From contig SEYY01021946.1 of NCBI GenBank assembly GCA_009176605.1, positions 122,501 through 145,000 of the forward strand: DNA of 22,500 bases, written 5' to 3'. The notes under the pieces were generated by a model. That model was given only the letters and a program-made list of their open reading frames with translations, was not told the DNA's origin and did no database searches. Source of the stretch: Armadillidium nasatum. Its lineage: Eukaryota; Arthropoda; Malacostraca; Isopoda; Armadillidiidae. This document shows, in pieces, positions 1 through 22,500 of this stretch. Position numbers and translations under genes: made by a program. How positions within the stretch are numbered: position 1 is the stretch's first letter; every line of letters begins with the position of its first letter.

Positions 1-241
1 ATATTCATACTTCATTGTTTTCAATTATAATATTATGAGTGGAATATTTTTAGTAAGTCTAAACTTACTTCCTTTAAGCCAGAATATTTTATTTGTACTC
101 GTATTTTTAAACAGTAGCAACTTTGATATAGATCTGTATATTTAGTATTTATTTACATTTAATTAAAAATAAAATCTTTTAAATATAAATAACGTGATAC
201 GTTTGCGAAACATTTTTAATATGTATATGAAAGTTTAAGAA

Positions 242-247
242 TTTATT
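242..247 (-). promoter_or_regulatory. candidate PEX13 poly(A) signal AATAAA
   Basis: AATAAA on the minus strand, about 355 nt past the PEX13 stop. Other exact copies lie at 283-288 and 88-93. In sequence this AT-rich the hexamer is expected often by chance, so only the position supports it. Confidence 0.3.
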
Positions 248-284
248 ACCCAACCGAATACCAGATATATCTGCTGCACCTCTT

Positions 285-398
<114 letters not shown>

Positions 399-601
399 TT
401 TTAATACATCATAGGAAAAGTACACACCAAATTAAACCAATATAAAATCTGGAACCACAAATACAAATGAATAACTTTTAACTTAATTTTCCAAATGTAA
501 AATAATAAAAACCAAATATACCCACGATTATTAAAAGCACGATGAGTACTTTTGAAACAGTAACCCAATATTCATCTCAATACATAAATCCTTATTTCCT
601 T

Positions 602-12147
<11,546 letters not shown>

Positions 12148-12175
12148 AGTGAAATTCTCTCATCAAAGCAAACTT

Positions 12176-12733
12176 TCTATGGTAAAAAGAAAAATAAATA
12201 AATGAAATTTAGATATTTACACAAGCTAGAACATATACAAGAGTCATAAGATAGATATTTATACAAATTCTTTTAGGTTCCCTTGCTATGATCAAATTAG
12301 TAACAACTCTAAAGTAAAAATTTTGCTGTACAACTTTCCCTTCGACCAAAGCAACTAGACAAACTGTTATCTAAGCAGGGTTGCCATATGAGTTTCTGAT
12401 ATGAAGGCTATGTATGGATTTTACCAAACGAAATTTAAAAAAAAAAAAAAATATCAAACCATCTTCAAAGTTACTTTGTTAATTTAATATAACATTGTAA
12501 TGATTTTTGCTTCTATGTGGTTTATTATTTAATTCAGTCGAAGAAAGAGGTAATGTTTCTAATTTGACCATTAATTTTGAAAAAAATGTTAAACGAAGAA
12601 TAAATATCTCCACGCATTTCATGAGAGATAAGGCGTAGATAATGTATAATAAAATACAGCTGAATAATGCTATTACGTTTTGATCTGAAAGAAATTGGAA
12701 TTAATTTAAATAAATATAAATTTTGAACTTACC
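12176..12733 (-). promoter_or_regulatory. possible 5' UTR intron upstream of PEX13 exon 1
   Basis: On the minus strand a strong donor (CG|GTAAGTTC) lies at 12733/12732, and a pyrimidine-rich acceptor (TTTTTCTTTTTACCATAG) ends at 12177, 29 nt before the exon 1 start codon. If used, an upstream noncoding exon ends at 12733. The sequence before that donor could alternatively code a short alternative first exon (IPWKNRIR in one frame, phase 2). No TATA-box call is meaningful in this AT-rich DNA. Confidence 0.35.
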
Positions 12734-13202
<469 letters not shown>

Positions 13203-13415
13203 GATAGGAGAATTTAATATTTTTCAAACATGAAATTGGAAGTTTCAACGAAAAACTAATGGCGTTTTGCGATTTGTACGTATTTTCTGGACCTAAAATT
13301 TCATACAATTGTAAATAAATTAAGATATTTAAATACTGGTCAGCAGTCACTAATAGTAATTGATGGTATCAGAGCAATGCTTAGAAGTTAGATATACAGG
13401 TAATAAAATCTTGGA

Positions 13416-13564
<149 letters not shown>

Positions 13565-13656
13565 GTGGCGAAAAGACCCCGGATCTTTGGTTGGCTTTCT
13601 GATGGAAACCCTTGTGCGAGTATAAAAAGAAATCCTAAGAGATTAAACAAAGTAGT

Positions 13657-13800
<144 letters not shown>

Positions 13801-14014
13801 GGGAACCACCTCCTTTTTCAACCCAAACGCCTATTCCAGAGGTGTTTGAAGAAGTAAGCTTCAAAACGTTTACCCATTTTTTAACCAATTACTGTTTATT
13901 TCATTCTAACTCTTTGTTAAAATGTCTTAGTGTTTTACTTTTTATTGTTTTATAAAGTGATTTCCGTTATTATATTGGAAAAGCACGAGTGAATTTAGTG
14001 TTCTTAAAAGCTAC

Positions 14015-16212
<2,198 letters not shown>

Positions 16213-16253
16213 CTGTGCATGCATGCGCAAATATATGGTAGGCGTGTTTGGAA

Positions 16254-16418
<165 letters not shown>

Positions 16419-16705
16419 GGAAATGCTCCATGCTTCATCTAAAGATTATTATATTATTACCAAAGCTAATGTTTAAGATATTATAGTTAATGAGGGAGAC
16501 GTTTGTTTATGAGAATATTATACAGAATAAGGAAAAAGCATTTCATAGATTGGAATATTTTTCACTTGCAAGGTTGGTAATTTAATTAAATAAATAGTTA
16601 TTTTAAAAAAAAAATAAAATCTAAAAATCAATGATTTTTATTTTTTTATTTTTTATTTTAATTTTTTAAAGGTTTTAAAATTTTACGGAAAAAGTTTTTT
16701 TTTTT

Positions 16706-18473
<1,768 letters not shown>

Positions 18474-18671
18474 ATATAATAATAATATAATAACAAAGTC
18501 CAGTTCTCTGAAAAGGGGCTGCTAGGGGAAAACTCTGCCGTTTCCTTTGAGCCCCAAAGTTTAATACATATAACTTTGATAATTACATGTTAGGATAGGT
18601 TACTTCTAAGTAATGAAATTCTAATATATTGATCATAAGCAAAGTAAAAAATTTTTTAAATATGAAGTTGC

Positions 18672-18801
18672 TACAATAATTCTAGTAGTAATAATAGTAA
18701 TGATATATTTATTTCAAGTATTATAATAACAGTAATAGTATAATATAGTAATAAAATAATAATAATGATAATAAATAATAATAATAACAATAATAATATA
18801 A

Positions 18802-18833
<32 letters not shown>

Positions 18834-19239
18834 ATAATAATATAATAAAAAATAAAAATCATAATAGTAGTGGCAACTATATTGATAACAATTTCTATTA
18901 TACACCAGTGATAAAAATAGTGATAATAATAGTATGATAATAGTAGTAATAAAATAGGTTGTAATATAATATTGTCAATAAAATTTAAATAATAATAATG
19001 TTGTAATATAATATTTTCATAAAATTTTTAATAATAATAAAGACAATAAGAATGATAAGACAGTTGCTGCACCCATTTTACCTAGTAATAAAAATAATCG
19101 TATTGATGATTTCAGTATTGGAATTAATATTCTTGAATGCTATAGATTATCTGATGTAATAATTAAGAATAGAGATAATAATCTTATTAATAAAAATATC
19201 AATGGTTAAAATAATAGCAGGTAATGTAATAATGTTATA

Positions 19240-19276
<37 letters not shown>

Positions 19277-19567
19277 TAATAATAATAATATTAATAATAA
19301 AAATGATAATAATAATAAGCTAATAATTAAAGTATTAATAAATAATATAATAATAGTAAATAATAATAATAATAATAAATATAATAATGTAATAATGACA
19401 ATAATAATAGTATAATAATAATAATAGTAATAATAAAAATAACAATTTAATATTACTAATGATGTAATAATATATAAAAAATAATAACAATAACGTAATA
19501 ACAATAACAATAATAACAATAATAATAATAAATAATAATAATATAATGTGTAATAACCAATAATAAT
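18672..19567. repeat. degenerate TAA/ATA-rich simple-sequence region
   Basis: About 900 bp dominated by AATAATAAT with G, C and AT interruptions and several purer (AAT)n runs (for example 19240-19275). Open frames here are homopolymer-like (runs of Ile, Leu or Tyr) and not coding. It sits directly 3' of the LINE fragment at 19585-19930. Confidence 0.92.
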
Positions 19568-19584
19568 AATGGATCAATACGAAT

Positions 19585-19930
19585 TTAAGTACCTTTTTTG
19601 ATTTTTCGCGCATATGATTTTATTGATCTTTCATTTTTATGTTCTGGGAGATTGTTAAACAGTGGTAGAGGTATAGCTTACTGCTTGTCGTGCTTTAGTG
19701 AGCCTGTACAAAGGCGTTTTTAGGTTATTGTTGTTTCTTAAGATTATTCCTCTTTCAATTTGATTGTTTTGGTGATTTGTTTTTAGGAATTCGCATGTGT
19801 TATTATTTATTACTTTGTGGATTTCCTTTAGGAGGGAGAGGTTTAGAAGATGATCAAATTGCAATATGTTAAGTTTTTTGAATAAAGGTGGTGTATGACT
19901 ATAATAATAATAAAAACGAATTAAGTACAT
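19585..19930 (-). pseudogene. LINE C-terminal fragment, second non-LTR family
   Basis: The minus strand encodes SHTPPLFKKLNILQFDHLLN, LSLLKEIHKVIN, an Asn-rich stretch, LYRLTKARQAVSYTST and, after one frame change, LFNNLPEHKNERSIKSYARKIKKGT and a stop at 19585-19587. This is the conserved region after the RT in many LINEs (PPLFKKL..L / LWN.LP / K..L). It differs from the jockey-like family ([10 protein letters not shown]). Only the 3' end is present, as in typical 5'-truncated copies. Confidence 0.8.
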
Positions 19931-20100
19931 AATGATCAAGTAGGACAGATATCGAAACTTTCTGTATTACAAAATTATAAAAATACAATAATAATAATAG
20001 GAAAAAAAAAATAAAAAAATAAAAAAATTTATATCATGTCCATACGAATATATTAATTAAGTTCAACTTAATCTTCTTACGTATGCGTATGTGTATATAT

Positions 20101-20102
<2 letters not shown>

Positions 20103-20159
<57 letters not shown>

Positions 20160-20168
20160 GTGTGTGTG
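20103..20168 (+). repeat. (TG)n microsatellite, 66 bp
   Basis: Pure TG/GT units with one CTG interruption near 20156. Any frame through it reads as Cys-Val repeats and is not a gene. Confidence 0.96.
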
Positions 20169-20378
20169 CATATTCGTAAGCGCTCGTGTATAATAAAGAA
20201 ATCCTTAGTGAATGTAATTGCATTCTTTGACTGGCGTGTGTCTTGGTCCTCGCCTCACGTCTTACTTAGATTATCGGAAATTTTATTGGCTCATAAAACG
20301 AGATTCTTCACAATTTTTAAAGGCATTTTATTTCCCTAATATTGGTTCTCTATTAATAAGGAGGTCCTCTCTCTCTAC

Positions 20379-20532
<154 letters not shown>

Positions 20533-20734
20533 CTAAGAGCATCTTCTGGCACTTTGATCGGGCTGACTGGGGGGTCTTGCGTTGCTTCTACGCTAACTAT
20601 CCCTGGAGGGATTGCTTTGTCTCTGAAGATGCGTCCGTCTCTGTTCACAGATTTATGATTTTCTCCCCTTAGGAACCATGGAGAGACTTGTGTGGTGGTT
20701 GACGCGCATTGACCGATAGCCGCTCTGATCTAAG

Positions 20735-22090
<1,356 letters not shown>

Positions 22091-22149
22091 TGGAAAGGTT
22101 AGGTCCTATTTTATTTAAAGATTTGTTTTGCTTTTTTTTTCCCCCTTAT

Positions 22150-22500
22150 TTAAAGTCTTTTTATTTCGGCAATTGTTGATGAAGCCCATTATTCTTCCTA
22201 TTATTCTTCCATTATTCTATTAACTGTAGTGTTCCTCAGGTTTCTGTTCTATCTTCTCTATTCCACTCTTTCATTAATAACCTCTTCAGTTACTCTTCTA
22301 ACTCTGCTCATTTTTAGGTGGGTAATTCAAGTCTAAATTTTTTCACTCACTTGGAATATGCTCCCTTTTTTCATCTAGAGTACGATCTTATCTTCAACTT
22401 TCCGATATTAATTCTGGATACTTGATAATTATCATGGTTGCATAGCCTGAAACCTTTTAAATTTCAATTCTTTACATATACAGCGTCCTCATATCTCCCT
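22150..22500 (+). pseudogene. second jockey-like LINE RT remnant, runs off window
   Basis: Highly decayed, but across frames it repeats the order of the preceding copy: SAIVDEAHYSS (VVDGA block), CSSGFCS / VFLRFLFYLL (PQGSVLSPTLF block out of frame), FINNLFSYSSNSAHF, and further on LSDINSG. The catalytic DD block is lost. It is truncated by the window end. Confidence 0.7.

Noticed and set aside
12377-12392. CAGGGTTGCCA motif resembling a hAT terminus
   Set aside because: No matching inverted end or target duplication was found in the window; 11 bases are too few alone.
20103-20339. Cys-Val repeat open frame
   Set aside because: Reads through the (TG)n microsatellite; the downstream residues match nothing.

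Overview
This is an AT-rich, intron-containing animal nuclear sequence. The one gene I can name is a complete PEX13 (peroxin-13) on the minus strand, reconstructed here as seven coding exons from the start codon at 12147 back to the stop at 602. All six exon junctions agree in reading phase, and the predicted protein is 399 aa (human PEX13 is about 403 aa). The dense (TA)n microsatellites and jockey-like non-LTR retrotransposon fragments suggest an arthropod, most likely a decapod crustacean. That placement is inference and was not tested by a search.

Layout. 1-601: region 3' of PEX13, with a (TA)n array and candidate poly(A) signals. 602-12147: PEX13. Its introns hold most of the recognisable mobile DNA. 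Intron 5 has no identified gene. Intron 3 has a LINE reverse-transcriptase remnant between two inverted copies of a tRNA-derived SINE. Intron 2 has a jockey-like LINE remnant in PEX13 sense and a hAT transposase tail in the opposite sense, with a hAT terminus abutting a 334-bp (TA)n array. Intron 1 has a nested set of foldback/MITE-like inverted repeats. 12148-18670: PEX13 upstream region and a (TA)n-riddled intergenic stretch with one short jockey-like fragment. 18015-18471: a compound (TA)n-(TAA)n-(A)n tract. 18672-19567: about 900 bp of degenerate TAA repeats lying directly 3' of a LINE C-terminal fragment (19585-19930). 20382-22500: further jockey-like remnants around two more (TA)n arrays.

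About 21 long (TA)n arrays total roughly 3.3 kb, about 15% of the window (hand count). The most unusual observation is their position in PEX13: five of the twelve splice sites are fused to, or within about 6 nt of, a (TA)n array, and exons 2 and 3 are bracketed by such arrays on both sides. Because (UA)n is self-complementary, the arrays could pair in the pre-mRNA and loop out these exons. Both exons are multiples of 3 nt and could be skipped in frame.

No rRNA, functional tRNA, CRISPR array or second intact protein-coding gene could be supported. Most long open frames are translations of (TA)n, (TAA)n, poly(A) or (TG)n and are not genes.
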